Assembly (NCBI GenBank): GCA_027069285.1
Contig: JALXEW010000273.1
Span: forward strand, 1-37,571
Length of the DNA stretch: 37,571 nt
From: Ardenticatenia bacterium
GTDB taxonomy: Bacteria > Chloroflexota > Anaerolineae > Aggregatilineales > JALXEW01
Direction of reading: 5' to 3'
Below are positions 7,626 through 16,101 of this stretch, piece by piece. The translations under genes were made by a program, and so were the position numbers. Positions within the stretch are counted from its first letter, which is position 1. Each line of letters opens with the position of its first letter. Under the pieces are notes generated by a model. The model ran no database searches and was not told the DNA's origin. It saw nothing but the letters and a program-made list of their open reading frames with translations.

Positions 7626-8876
7626 ATGTGTAGCAGCGAGATACAATCTCCTCTCGACGCGGAAGCCATCCGCGCCGATTTCCCCGTCTTGGGCCGAGAA
7701 GCCAGGCCCGGAGTACCTCTGGTTTACCTTGACAATGCCGCAACTTCCCAAAAGCCCCGCCCGGTCATCGAAGCGATAGAACATTTCTACTCCCACTATA
7801 ATGCCAACGTCCATCGCGGCATCCACGCCCTGAGCGAGGAGGCCACCATTGCCTACGAAGGTGCCCGCGACAAAATCGCCGCCTTCATCAACGCCTCGTC
7901 TCGCAAAGAAGTCATATTCACTCGCGGCACCACCGAAGGCATCAACCTGGTTGCCTCCACCTGGGGGCGGGCCAACATCGGCCCGGGTGACGTGATCCTC
8001 ACCACGCAGATGGAGCACCACTCCAACCTGGTGCCCTGGCAACTGCTTGCCCAGGAAAAAGGCGCCGAACTTCGCTTCATCCCCGCCACCCAAGAGGGCG
8101 AACTCGACCTGAGTGGCCTGGATGACCTGCTGGACGGCCCGGTCAAGATCGTGGCCGTCATGCACGTATCCAACGTCCTGGGAACCATCAACCCCATCAA
8201 GCAGATCATAGATAAAGCCCATCAGGCCGGCGCCGTCGTGTTGATAGATGGTGCCCAGAGCGTCCCCCACATGCCGATTGACGTCCAGGAGCTGGGGATG
8301 GACTTTCTGGCCTTTTCCGGCCACAAAATGCTCGGCCCCACCGGGATCGGAGTGCTCTATGGGCGGCGCGAACTGCTTGAGGAAATGCCGCCTTATATGG
8401 GCGGCGGCGACATGATCAGGCGCGTTGAGCTGAGCCATAGCGAGTGGAACGAGCTACCCTGGAAATTCGAAGCCGGCACGCCAAACATCGCCGGTGGGAT
8501 CGGGCTGGGAGTTGCGGTCGAATACCTTTCCAGGATCGGCATGGAAAAAATACTCGCCCACGAGCAAGAGCTGACCGCCTACGCGCTCGAACGCCTTTCC
8601 GAAGTGCCCGGCCTGAAAGTCTACGGCCCGCCTGCCGAAAAGAAATGCGGAGTCGCCTCATTTTGCATCGAAGGCCTGCACCCGCATGACATGGCCCAAC
8701 TGCTTGATGCAGAAGGAGTTGCCGTACGGGCCGGTCACCACTGTGCGCAGCCGCTGCACATGGTGCTTGGAGCGCCGGCCACCACGCGCGCCAGCTTCTA
8801 CCTTTACAACCTACCGGGAGAAGTTGACGCCTTAATAGAGGCCATATACAAAGCAAAGGCCAGATTCTCGCTCTGA
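7626..8876 (+). CDS. sufS: Cysteine desulfurase SufS
   Basis: A PLP-dependent enzyme that releases sulfur from L-cysteine for Fe-S assembly (group II desulfurase). The 416-residue protein has the family start LDNAATSQKP and VHRGIHALSEEA, the PLP lysine in FSGHKMLGPTGIG, and the persulfide cysteine in RAGHHCAQPL. The start is placed at the ATG at 7626, behind AAGGGGGGTAT; the frame stays open further upstream, but that extension overlaps sufD and lacks homology. It sits between sufD and sufU, as expected for a SufS that hands sulfur to a SufU-type protein. Confidence 0.96.
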   Translation: MCSSEIQSPLDAEAIRADFPVLGREARPGVPLVYLDNAATSQKPRPVIEAIEHFYSHYNANVHRGIHALSEEATIAYEGARDKIAAFINASSRKEVIFTRGTTEGINLVASTWGRANIGPGDVILTTQMEHHSNLVPWQLLAQEKGAELRFIPATQEGELDLSGLDDLLDGPVKIVAVMHVSNVLGTINPIKQIIDKAHQAGAVVLIDGAQSVPHMPIDVQELGMDFLAFSGHKMLGPTGIGVLYGRRELLEEMPPYMGGGDMIRRVELSHSEWNELPWKFEAGTPNIAGGIGLGVAVEYLSRIGMEKILAHEQELTAYALERLSEVPGLKVYGPPAEKKCGVASFCIEGLHPHDMAQLLDAEGVAVRAGHHCAQPLHMVLGAPATTRASFYLYNLPGEVDALIEAIYKAKARFSL

Positions 8877-8980
8877 GGCGCCGGAAACCGTAACGCATGG
8901 GGCGCGGTGCCGGAGCGATAGCCAGAATGACCGTTCCCGGCCCGCGTCCCCATAACTCGCCCGCTCACGGGAGGGAGATT

Positions 8981-9376
8981 ATGGACGACCTTTACCGGGA
9001 TAACATCCTGGATCACTTCACAAACCCGCGCAATCGCGGGCTTTTGGAAAACCCGGATATAGAATTCGCCGACGACAACCCGTTATGTGGCGATCACCTC
9101 CACTTCACCATGAAAGTGGACGAGAACGACAGAGTCGTAGAAGTCGGCTGGGAAGGACAGGGATGTGCCATCAGCCAGGCATCTGCCTCGATGATGAGCG
9201 AACACATCATCGGCAAGACCCTGGACGAGATACGGGGAATGACCAAGCGGGACGTATTGGATTTGCTTGGGATCGAACTGGGAGCGGTGCGCATCAAATG
9301 CGCCCTGCTATCCCTCAAAGTCATCAAAGCCGGCGCATATGGCCTTGACGGGCTGCCGGGCGACGAGGAAATATAA
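8981..9376 (+). CDS. sufU: SufU-type Fe-S assembly / sulfurtransfer protein (short form)
   Basis: A 131-residue protein of the IscU/SufU family. The three ligand cysteines are in NPLCGD, GQGCAIS and RIKCALL, with the Asp in CGD. The residue before the third Cys is Lys, as in zinc-binding SufU, not the His of IscU. However, the segment between GKT and RIKC is about 17 residues shorter than in the Bacillus subtilis protein, so the SufU-specific insertion is absent. In Bacillus, SufU is a zinc protein that accepts sulfur from SufS; the position after sufS supports this role here. The start at 8981 follows GGGAGGGAGATT; an in-frame upstream ATG at 8897 lacks such a site. Confidence 0.92.
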   Translation: MDDLYRDNILDHFTNPRNRGLLENPDIEFADDNPLCGDHLHFTMKVDENDRVVEVGWEGQGCAISQASASMMSEHIIGKTLDEIRGMTKRDVLDLLGIELGAVRIKCALLSLKVIKAGAYGLDGLPGDEEI

Positions 9377-9418
9377 GCGGCATAAAGCAAGGGAACCTGC
9401 CTTGCGATGAGCCGGAGA

Positions 9419-9453
9419 GTCTGTAGGCCGGGTTTCCGCACCCGGCCTTAGAC
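9419..9453. terminator. GC-rich hairpin downstream of the suf operon
   Basis: AGGCCGGGT (9425-9433) pairs with ACCCGGCCT (9440-9448) around a six-base loop, and GTCT / AGAC extend the outer stem across small bulges. It lies in the 189-base gap between the convergent sufU and flavoprotein genes and may end transcription from either side, although there is no clear T-tract. I see no gene in this gap. Confidence 0.5.
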
Positions 9454-9565
9454 GTAAGCGGAGCGGATAAGCGTAGAAGCCCCGCCCTGTAGTGACCCGC
9501 AGGCCATGCGCCCCGGTTCCCATCACCGCCTTTAACAGCATGTATGGGGAGAACCTGCCTCAAGG

Positions 9566-10294
9566 TCAAATTTTCAGCTTGCTTGTCAACCTGGCCCTGT
9601 GGAAGTTCATATTAACAGCCCGTACATAGACATCTCGCGGCACCAACTCCCGGCTGATCGTACTCAACGTCTCCGGCGACATCACCCCGTCCGTCACCAA
9701 CTGTCGTCCGGCTTCCCTGGCCGCCTCTAAAACATCCCCCATCGGCACCCCTAACTTTCGCATCACCTTCAAAGCGCCGCCGTGCGGGCGCAGGAGAGCG
9801 CCCGCGAACTCACGGCCTATATTTTTGCACATAGCCTTGACGTGAGTGACCATCGGATCGAAATTATCCAGCTCCCAGAACCCGCATACCGATACCAGCG
9901 CTATCTTCCCTGCCTTAGCATCCTCCCTCCTGGGGTGGCGGCAATGCTCATCCCTGATCTCGATAAACGGCTCCACCAACGGGAGCAGCCTATCTATCAA
10001 CATCTTGAGCGGTGCCGGGAGGCCATCCACATAAACCGGTGCCGCCAGCACCCAAATCTCAGCCTCGCGCATCTTAGGGTACACGTCGTTCATATCATCG
10101 TCGATGTAGCATCGCCCTGGCTCCTTGACCCAGCAGTGGAACTCGCCCGTACACGGCTTGATATTCAACCTCCTGGTGTACAAGACCTCCACATCCGTCC
10201 CCGCGTCCCTCATCCCCTCCAGGAAAGGCCCCAGGATCATAGCCGTATTACCGTGATCCATATGCGGGCTGGCATTGATCGCCACCACCTTCAT
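9566..10294 (-). CDS. Flavodoxin-fold NAD(P)H/FMN-type flavoprotein (possible iron-sulfur flavoprotein)
   Basis: A 242-residue protein of the NADPH-dependent FMN reductase / iron-sulfur flavoprotein superfamily. The N-terminal FMN phosphate loop is INASPHMDHGNTA (residues 6-18). Cysteines at 48, 54 and 62 (IKPCTGEFHC then GRCY) lie where ISF proteins carry their compact cluster motif, but the spacing is not the canonical CX2CX2C, so a cluster is uncertain. AAPVYVDGLPAPLKMLIDR is the typical second FMN segment. The start follows GGAGGGGGAGCTG. It is the last gene of the minus-strand operon that begins with the histidine kinase, 23 bases after the carboxypeptidase. Its substrate is unknown. Confidence 0.82.
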   Translation of the reverse strand: MKVVAINASPHMDHGNTAMILGPFLEGMRDAGTDVEVLYTRRLNIKPCTGEFHCWVKEPGRCYIDDDMNDVYPKMREAEIWVLAAPVYVDGLPAPLKMLIDRLLPLVEPFIEIRDEHCRHPRREDAKAGKIALVSVCGFWELDNFDPMVTHVKAMCKNIGREFAGALLRPHGGALKVMRKLGVPMGDVLEAAREAGRQLVTDGVMSPETLSTISRELVPRDVYVRAVNMNFHRARLTSKLKI

Positions 10295-10317
10295 CAGCTC
10301 CCCCTCCTTGCCTGCGG

Positions 10318-11835
10318 TTATATATCGTATATCTGGCCGAACTTTTGGCGCAGATACCCCATGAAGGATCGTATCTGGATAGGCTCGCCGGTTGCGCGTT
10401 CCACCAACTCGGTCGGCATATACTTACGCCCGTGGTGGTGGATATTTTCCCTCATCCATCCGAGCAGCGTCCCGAACTCACCTCGCTCGATCTCCGACGG
10501 TATATCCGGATGTTCCTCCAGCGCCCTATCGTAAAGCTGTGCCGAGATCAAATTGCCCAGGGAATACGTTGGGAAATAACCTATAGCGCCCATTGACCAA
10601 TGGATGTCTTGCAAAATGCCCAGGGCGTCATTTGGCGGAGTCAGGCCCAGGAACTCATCCATTTTAGCGTTCCAGGCATCCGGTGCCTGATCCACCGTGA
10701 CCGTGCCGTCGATCAACTCATTTTCCAGCTCAAAGCGCAGCATGATGTGCAGGTTATAGCTCACCTCATCCGCGTCGACCCTGATATAGCCGGGCGCCAC
10801 CTTATTGATCGCCCGATAGAACGCATCCAACTTCACATCGCCGAGCTGATCTGGGAAAATCTCTTGCAGGCGGGGGTAGAAAGCGTGCCAGAACTCCCGG
10901 CTGCGCCCGACGATATTCTCCCACAGCCGGGATTGGCTCTCGTGTATCCCCAGGGACGTGCCATCTGCCAGGATAGAGCCTTCCAACTCCTGGGCGATAC
11001 CCTGCTCGTACATCGCGTGGCCTGCCTCGTGGATCGAGCTGAAGAGCGCCGACGTGAGAGAATCCGGCTCATACCTGGTCGTGATCCGCACGTCATTGAT
11101 CGAGAACGCGATCGTGAACGGATGTGCCGAGACATCCTGCCTGCCGCGCTCGAAATCGTACCCGATCTGTCTTATCACCTCGATTGCGAATTGCTCCTGC
11201 TTCTTCACATCGAAGTGCTGGTGCAGGAACGAATCGTCCACCGAGTCGGCCTGCTTGAAAATAGCCTGGGCCAGCGGAACCAACTCCTTCCTGAGCGCCC
11301 CGAATATCTCCCTGACCTGGGCCGTTTTCATCCCCGGCTCATATTCATCCAACAGCGCGTCGTACGGACAATCCTCGTATCCGAGATATTCCGCCTTGCG
11401 CAGATTCAGATCGATCATCTTAGCCAGCCAGGGCTTGAATATTGAGTAATCGGCCTCCTCCTTAGCCTTGACCCACTCACCGTGTGCCAGAGCTGCCGTG
11501 CGGGACATTTCCTCCACCCAATCCGGTGGCAGCTTAACCGCCAGGTCATAATCCCGCCTGGCCACGCGCAGGAGAGCGGCATCATCGCTATCGTAATCCA
11601 GCCCCTCGGCCTCCGTCTCCGCCGCCTCCAGCAGTCGGCCAGTTTCCTCAGACGTGAACAACTCGTGTGCCAGTCGGGAAAGGGTTGAGACCTGCTCTGC
11701 GCGGGCATTTGTGCCGCCGGGCGGCATATACGTTTGCTGATCCCAACGCAAAACCGCAGTGGCGGCCCGGATTCTATGCACCTCGCCGAGCCTTGCCTTA
11801 AGCTTTTGCAGACTTTCCATGTCGAGAATCTCCAT
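10318..11835 (-). CDS. Carboxypeptidase Taq family metallopeptidase (M32)
   Basis: A zinc metallocarboxypeptidase of family M32, probably cytoplasmic, that removes C-terminal residues from peptides. The roughly 505-residue length is usual. The zinc site HEAGH is at residues 269-273, the distal ligand motif HESQSRLWEN at 298-307, and HPF (238-240) and DVRITTRY (248-255) are further M32 landmarks. Two starts are possible: ATG at 11835, or ATG at 11820, which has a GGAG nine bases before it and is slightly preferred. Either way the gene overlaps the 3' end of the membrane protein gene by 23-38 bases, so the two are translationally linked. Confidence 0.93.
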   Translation of the reverse strand: MEILDMESLQKLKARLGEVHRIRAATAVLRWDQQTYMPPGGTNARAEQVSTLSRLAHELFTSEETGRLLEAAETEAEGLDYDSDDAALLRVARRDYDLAVKLPPDWVEEMSRTAALAHGEWVKAKEEADYSIFKPWLAKMIDLNLRKAEYLGYEDCPYDALLDEYEPGMKTAQVREIFGALRKELVPLAQAIFKQADSVDDSFLHQHFDVKKQEQFAIEVIRQIGYDFERGRQDVSAHPFTIAFSINDVRITTRYEPDSLTSALFSSIHEAGHAMYEQGIAQELEGSILADGTSLGIHESQSRLWENIVGRSREFWHAFYPRLQEIFPDQLGDVKLDAFYRAINKVAPGYIRVDADEVSYNLHIMLRFELENELIDGTVTVDQAPDAWNAKMDEFLGLTPPNDALGILQDIHWSMGAIGYFPTYSLGNLISAQLYDRALEEHPDIPSEIERGEFGTLLGWMRENIHHHGRKYMPTELVERATGEPIQIRSFMGYLRQKFGQIYDI

Positions 11836-12361
11836 GTGGTGCTCTATACGCCGCGAACGAAGCAGCCGCCAGCCCCGATGCCAGAGCCATCACCTCTGGC
11901 CAGAGGCTACCGTCCTGAGCCGCGCACATCCAAAAGGCCGCAATCAGCCCAGCAGCCGTGGCGACCGCCTCGAACGCATTATATATCAGCGCCAACGCTA
12001 TGTACAGGCAAATGACAATACTAAGTGCGATCCACACCTGGGAGAAAAGCGCAGACGTCCTCCCGTAGAACGGGGCGTGAATCAGAGCAAAACCGTTCCA
12101 GCCCCTGGGGAAAAGATCGAAGCACAGATGCACTGCGTTGGCCAGCCCAAACCCAATTGCGAAACCCCTTGAGGCGAACGACCCGTGTCTGGGAGTGGGG
12201 GCAAAAGCCAGCAGCGGTAGAATGGCCCCATGCGTGAGCATTGAGCGATGCACCAGGAAGCCCAACTGCAAATCCAGATCCGGCACTCGCAAACCCGACC
12301 ATATCCCAAAGGCCAGCAGAACCACGCCTATCGCCTGGGAAGCGGGACGTTTACCGGACAT
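11798..12361 (-). CDS. Integral membrane protein, YdjM/DUF457-like (tentative)
   Basis: A 187-residue hydrophobic protein with about five membrane segments. It contains HRSMLTHGAI and, about 45 residues later, AVHLCFDLFPRGW. This HxxxTH...HxxxD pattern resembles the motif of the YdjM/DUF457 'membrane-bound metal-dependent hydrolase' family, hence the tentative call; no activity is proven for that family to my knowledge. It starts 15 bases after the editing-domain gene with only a weak AAGGGC site, and its 3' end overlaps the carboxypeptidase gene. It belongs to the operon led by the histidine kinase. Confidence 0.65.
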   Translation of the reverse strand: MSGKRPASQAIGVVLLAFGIWSGLRVPDLDLQLGFLVHRSMLTHGAILPLLAFAPTPRHGSFASRGFAIGFGLANAVHLCFDLFPRGWNGFALIHAPFYGRTSALFSQVWIALSIVICLYIALALIYNAFEAVATAAGLIAAFWMCAAQDGSLWPEVMALASGLAAASFAAYRAPHGDSRHGKSAKA

Positions 12362-12376
12362 TTGCCGAGCTTGCCC

Positions 12377-12790
12377 TTACAGAACCTTGAAGACCTTTGC
12401 CAGGGGTTCCCCGTATATACTCATCTCCCATTCGCATACCCATCCGAAAGGCGTCATCGTCACATCGTAACCGGTGCGGCGAAGGCGTTCGGCAGCCCCT
12501 TGCAAAAATCGGTCTGCGAACTCAGGTGGGGCATCGCTTTCCGAAAGGTGCGCGAACGAGTGCAAGACGATATTCCTGAAACCCCTCTTATTGGCCAACC
12601 ACTTCACATTCTTGACGAAACGGGTTTCCAGCTTTGGATCGTCCTCATCGCCCTCCTCGGCGTGGACGAAGATGACAGCAGCATCCCTGACCTCGGTATG
12701 CTCATCGGGATCGGCATCATCGGCGTCTTGCAGCACCTTCTGATATGGATTGAACGCGAATCGCTTAGCCATGAACATCAAAATGCGCAC
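12377..12790 (-). CDS. Stand-alone archaeal-type threonyl-tRNA synthetase editing domain protein
   Basis: A 137-residue protein that aligns along its whole length with the N-terminal editing domain of archaeal ThrRS, a D-aminoacyl-tRNA deacylase fold. Landmarks are VRILMF at the start, AAVIFVHAEEGDEDDP, NIVLHSFAHLSE (the conserved His), and PFGWVCEWEMSIYGEPLAK near the end. In archaea the domain removes serine wrongly attached to tRNA-Thr. Here the Tyr-Lys after PFG-aromatic is Val-Cys, and the Glu of the PLAE motif is Lys, so key catalytic residues appear lost (compared from memory). The start is the GTG at 12790, with GGAGGT formed by the last codons of the kinase gene and one base between the stop and the start. 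Confidence 0.82.
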   Translation of the reverse strand: MRILMFMAKRFAFNPYQKVLQDADDADPDEHTEVRDAAVIFVHAEEGDEDDPKLETRFVKNVKWLANKRGFRNIVLHSFAHLSESDAPPEFADRFLQGAAERLRRTGYDVTMTPFGWVCEWEMSIYGEPLAKVFKVL

Positions 12791-12791
12791 C

Positions 12792-15700
12792 TCATACCTC
12801 CGGTTGGTGTCCGATGGGCAAACTGAAGTAAAACGTACTGCCCTTGCCGACCTCACTTTGCGCCCAGATACGGCCCCCGTGTTGCTCCACGATAGACTTG
12901 GCGATTGCCAGGCCCAAGCCCGTTCCCTCGATCTCACCTGCCCTATCACGGTCAAGCCGGTAAAACTTCTCGAATATACGCGGCAAATCCCTATCCGGGA
13001 TACCCAGACCGGTATCCTCCACGCTGATGACCACCTCGTCGCCGGATACATGGGCCGAGATCGTGACCCTGCCGCCTTCGGGCGTATACTTGATCGCATT
13101 GCTGAGCAAATTATCCAGCACCTGGCGGATCCGTCCCTCATCGCCCCTGACGGTTGGCAGGCCGGAAATCCCGTCGGTTGCCAGCTCTATACCCTTCCTG
13201 GCAGCGGAATCTGCATACCTGGATGCCGACTCCATGATCAGCGACGGTAACCTCACGTCCCCTATCGCCAACCCGATCCCGGCCTCGATCTTGCCCAGGT
13301 CCAGCAAATCATCGATCAGATCGCGCATCGCCTGCACATTATCCCGCATCTTCTCCAGGTAAGTTTTACCCTTCTCCTCGACCAGGTTTTGCATCTCCAG
13401 CAGGTCAACATAGCCTGCGATCACCGAGAGCGGATTCTTCAAATCATGTGACACAGTAGCGACGAAATCGCTTTTCATCTGATCCAACTCCTTGAAGTGT
13501 GTCACATCATTGAAGACCGCCACATAACCGATCACATTCCCGTCGGCATCCGATGCCGGGCTTAAGCTGGCGGCCAGAGCCCGCCCATTTGGGAGCGAAA
13601 GCTCGAACGCGCGCGGCTGCTTCGTCCTCAACATCGAGTTGACCTCTTTAGGGAACGGCGGGTGGGGGATCGCCTCGTATAGTGGCTTGCCGATCACCAC
13701 CTCCCGATTCACCCCCAGCAGATAGTGTGCCGATGGATTGACCAGCGTGACCTTGCCATGTGCATCCGTTGCCAGTACCGCGTCGGCGGCGCTATTCAAA
13801 ATAGCCTCCAGATAGCGCTTGGTGCGTTCCACCCTGTTGAAGAGCGTGGCATTTTCCAGCGCCACTGCTATCTGTATGCCGATGATCCTGGCGATTTCCA
13901 CGTCCTCTGGTGAGAAAATATGAGTCGGCCTCTTGGAATCCAGCCCTATCGTGCCGACCAGCTCGCCTTTGACCACCATCGGCACGATCATCATCGTCTT
14001 TATGCCGAGCCTTGCCAGAGTCTCTCTATTTGGCCCAAGCCGTGGGTTTTCGGCCACATTTTCCACGATCATCACCTGTGGGTTGGTGAGCATATCCTTC
14101 ATCAGGGGGTAATCCCTCAGCAGGATATGGACTCCCAATGCGCCCCAGTTCGGATACTCGGCCACCACGGTGCCGGATTCCGGCAGATTATCCCATAGCA
14201 GAATGCCACAGTGATCCACGTGCAAAAGTCGCACGATCTGCCTGGCGGCGTTATTCAGCACACTCTGTGTATCCAGCGTCGAGATCAACTCGGATACCTG
14301 GTGGAGTGAGGCAAGGCGATGGGCGTATACCTCCAATGCCTCCAGCGCCTCCTCACGTTCCGCGAAGAGCCTGGCCCGTTGTATCGCAGCGGCGGCCTGA
14401 TCGGCAAACGCCTGTACCAGCGAGACATGCTCATCCCGGTATCTGCCTGGCTCCTCGGCCCCCACTCCCAACACACCTATTGGCTTCCCCTGGAAGACCA
14501 ACGGCGCCCCTATCCACGACCTGATCTGCAGGCATCCCCTGGAGACCCACCTGGAGTCATCCTGAGTGTCGGCGATCAGGATAGGCTTGCCGGTTTCCAG
14601 CAGCTCCTTGTATAGCGGGTACGAGTCCACAGTCTGCACGCATGGGGTCGCATCATACACCGGCGGCTTGGAGACGGTACGGGCCATCCTATCGCCTTCC
14701 AGGAGCCACAGACTGGCCCTATCATATTCCACTATGCGGGCAAGCTGATCCAGGATCGACTCCAATACCTCGTCCAGGTCCATCGAAGAGGCGATCGCTT
14801 GCGAGATCTCCAAAAGCGTCCTGGCCGTCTCTCGGTATAACTTCAACCGGGCGCGTTCATGTTCACCGGTTACATCCCTTATCGTCACCACATAACTTGT
14901 CACGTCCCCTTGCGGTGAAAGATTCGGGATCACCTCTATCGAATAAAACTCCCCATCGTGCTCGATCTCGGTGCTACCGCCCATCTTATCCAGGGCGCAT
15001 CTGCGCACCGTATCGTACAGCCACCCCGGCATCACATCCGATGCAGCTTTCCTGGCTCCCACCTCCGGCAGCAGATACCCGGCCTGTCGGTTGGCCAGCA
15101 CCACATCCAGCTCCGGGCTTAATATGAGGATGGCGGTCGGCAGGCTATCTATCGCCGTCCTGATATTCCCGATCTCAGATGTCAGCAGCCCGCTCTGAAG
15201 CACCCCATAGCCTATCACCATCAGCGCGACAACCGAAGCGAATGCGTATACCATAAGGCTGTGCTCGTATGACCTGAGCACTATCATGCCCAACATCACC
15301 AATGCGCCGGGTGTCACCAGCAGCAGGTAGAGGGATGCCCGCCAGAGCCTGTCCCTGGGGCCTTTGACCAGGCGATATATCATCAAAGCGATCCCAACCA
15401 GGGCCAGCGCCGCATTCCATCCCAATATCAGCGTATTCGCCGTCGTGAAAATTATCTCCGGGCCAGACTCGGTGAGCAGAGTATCGTTCCAGCTCGTGTA
15501 CGGCGGGATAACACTATCCGCCAGCATGATCGCATTCAGCGCCGTTGCCCCGCCCACCACCCCGTAGACGATCGCCTTCCACACAGGCCCGCTCCGCACC
15601 GGCGAGTCCGGCTCGAACAGCAGCATCGCCACCACCATGAGCGTCAACCCGGTTCCCCACGGCAGGATCAGCATCAGCACCTGCTGCATATGTCGCAGGA

Positions 15701-15875
15701 GCGTCTCGTCATATACATCAAACATGGCTATAGTCAGCACGATCGCGGTGGTGGCCAGCGCGGTGATGATCGCGAACAGGCGGTTAGGCCGACCGGATGG
15801 GTTTAGCCAGTACACCCGGCTTCCCAAAGCCACCAGGGCTATAAGAGGGATTATCAGGAGATGTCCCAGCATCAT
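12792..15875 (-). CDS. Hybrid-sensor type histidine kinase: 7TM-PAS-GAF-GAF-PAS-HisKA-HATPase
   Basis: A 1,027-residue membrane sensor kinase. Residues 1-220 hold about seven membrane helices (7TM sensor type). A PAS domain follows (about 228-335), then two GAF domains (about 350-505 and 525-675) and a second PAS (about 685-795; AILNSAADAVLATDAHGKV). The dimerisation domain has H-box SHDLKNPLSVI with the phosphoacceptor His at 810. The ATPase carries NLLSNAIKYTPEGG, DTGLGIP and GTGLGLAI. There is no receiver domain and no response regulator gene nearby, so its partner is elsewhere. It leads a five-gene minus-strand operon. A promoter (15924-15952) fits. The ATG-ATG start has no strong ribosome binding site, so the exact start is slightly uncertain. 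Confidence 0.93.
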   Translation of the reverse strand: MMLGHLLIIPLIALVALGSRVYWLNPSGRPNRLFAIITALATTAIVLTIAMFDVYDETLLRHMQQVLMLILPWGTGLTLMVVAMLLFEPDSPVRSGPVWKAIVYGVVGGATALNAIMLADSVIPPYTSWNDTLLTESGPEIIFTTANTLILGWNAALALVGIALMIYRLVKGPRDRLWRASLYLLLVTPGALVMLGMIVLRSYEHSLMVYAFASVVALMVIGYGVLQSGLLTSEIGNIRTAIDSLPTAILILSPELDVVLANRQAGYLLPEVGARKAASDVMPGWLYDTVRRCALDKMGGSTEIEHDGEFYSIEVIPNLSPQGDVTSYVVTIRDVTGEHERARLKLYRETARTLLEISQAIASSMDLDEVLESILDQLARIVEYDRASLWLLEGDRMARTVSKPPVYDATPCVQTVDSYPLYKELLETGKPILIADTQDDSRWVSRGCLQIRSWIGAPLVFQGKPIGVLGVGAEEPGRYRDEHVSLVQAFADQAAAAIQRARLFAEREEALEALEVYAHRLASLHQVSELISTLDTQSVLNNAARQIVRLLHVDHCGILLWDNLPESGTVVAEYPNWGALGVHILLRDYPLMKDMLTNPQVMIVENVAENPRLGPNRETLARLGIKTMMIVPMVVKGELVGTIGLDSKRPTHIFSPEDVEIARIIGIQIAVALENATLFNRVERTKRYLEAILNSAADAVLATDAHGKVTLVNPSAHYLLGVNREVVIGKPLYEAIPHPPFPKEVNSMLRTKQPRAFELSLPNGRALAASLSPASDADGNVIGYVAVFNDVTHFKELDQMKSDFVATVSHDLKNPLSVIAGYVDLLEMQNLVEEKGKTYLEKMRDNVQAMRDLIDDLLDLGKIEAGIGLAIGDVRLPSLIMESASRYADSAARKGIELATDGISGLPTVRGDEGRIRQVLDNLLSNAIKYTPEGGRVTISAHVSGDEVVISVEDTGLGIPDRDLPRIFEKFYRLDRDRAGEIEGTGLGLAIAKSIVEQHGGRIWAQSEVGKGSTFYFSLPIGHQPEV

Positions 15876-15923
15876 CGCCGATTTTTGCCGATTCGCCTTC
15901 GGTACCCGGTGAGCGTTTTGGGA

Positions 15924-15952
15924 AGTTTATGACTCCGGAGCGGTTGTGGCAA
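15924..15952 (-). promoter_or_regulatory. Candidate promoter of the histidine kinase operon
   Basis: On the minus strand TTGCCA (15947-15952) and TAAACT (15924-15929) are spaced by 17 bases, about 50 bases upstream of the kinase start. It sits in the 226-base region divergent from ssb. Confidence 0.5.
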
Positions 15953-15989
15953 GTCTCCGGTTTGCAGCGGCCTCAACGCGCCCGGACGT

Positions 15990-16019
15990 TTGGTGAGCCG
16001 CGGCCCTTTGTGATAAAAT
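15990..16019 (+). promoter_or_regulatory. Candidate promoter of ssb
   Basis: TTGGTG (15990-15995) and TAAAAT (16014-16019) are separated by 18 bases, about 80 bases before the ssb start. The match is moderate and was found by reading only. Confidence 0.35.
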
Positions 16020-16101
16020 CGCGCCACGTGTTAACATCGTCAATAGGTGCGGGCGTATCTGGGTACCATGCACCCGTGCCGGGGTCCGAATGGAGTGAAT
16101 T

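Noticed and set aside
7590-8438. A 282-codon minus-strand frame opposite sufS
   Set aside because: It is a shadow of sufS caused by codon bias, with no domain and no start signal.
10600-11445. A 281-codon plus-strand frame inside the carboxypeptidase gene
   Set aside because: It is antisense to a convincing M32 peptidase, without a ribosome binding site or family features.
12791-13141. An N-terminal extension of the editing-domain protein in the same frame
   Set aside because: It lies wholly inside the kinase gene in another frame; the GTG at 12790 with GGAGGT matches the family start.
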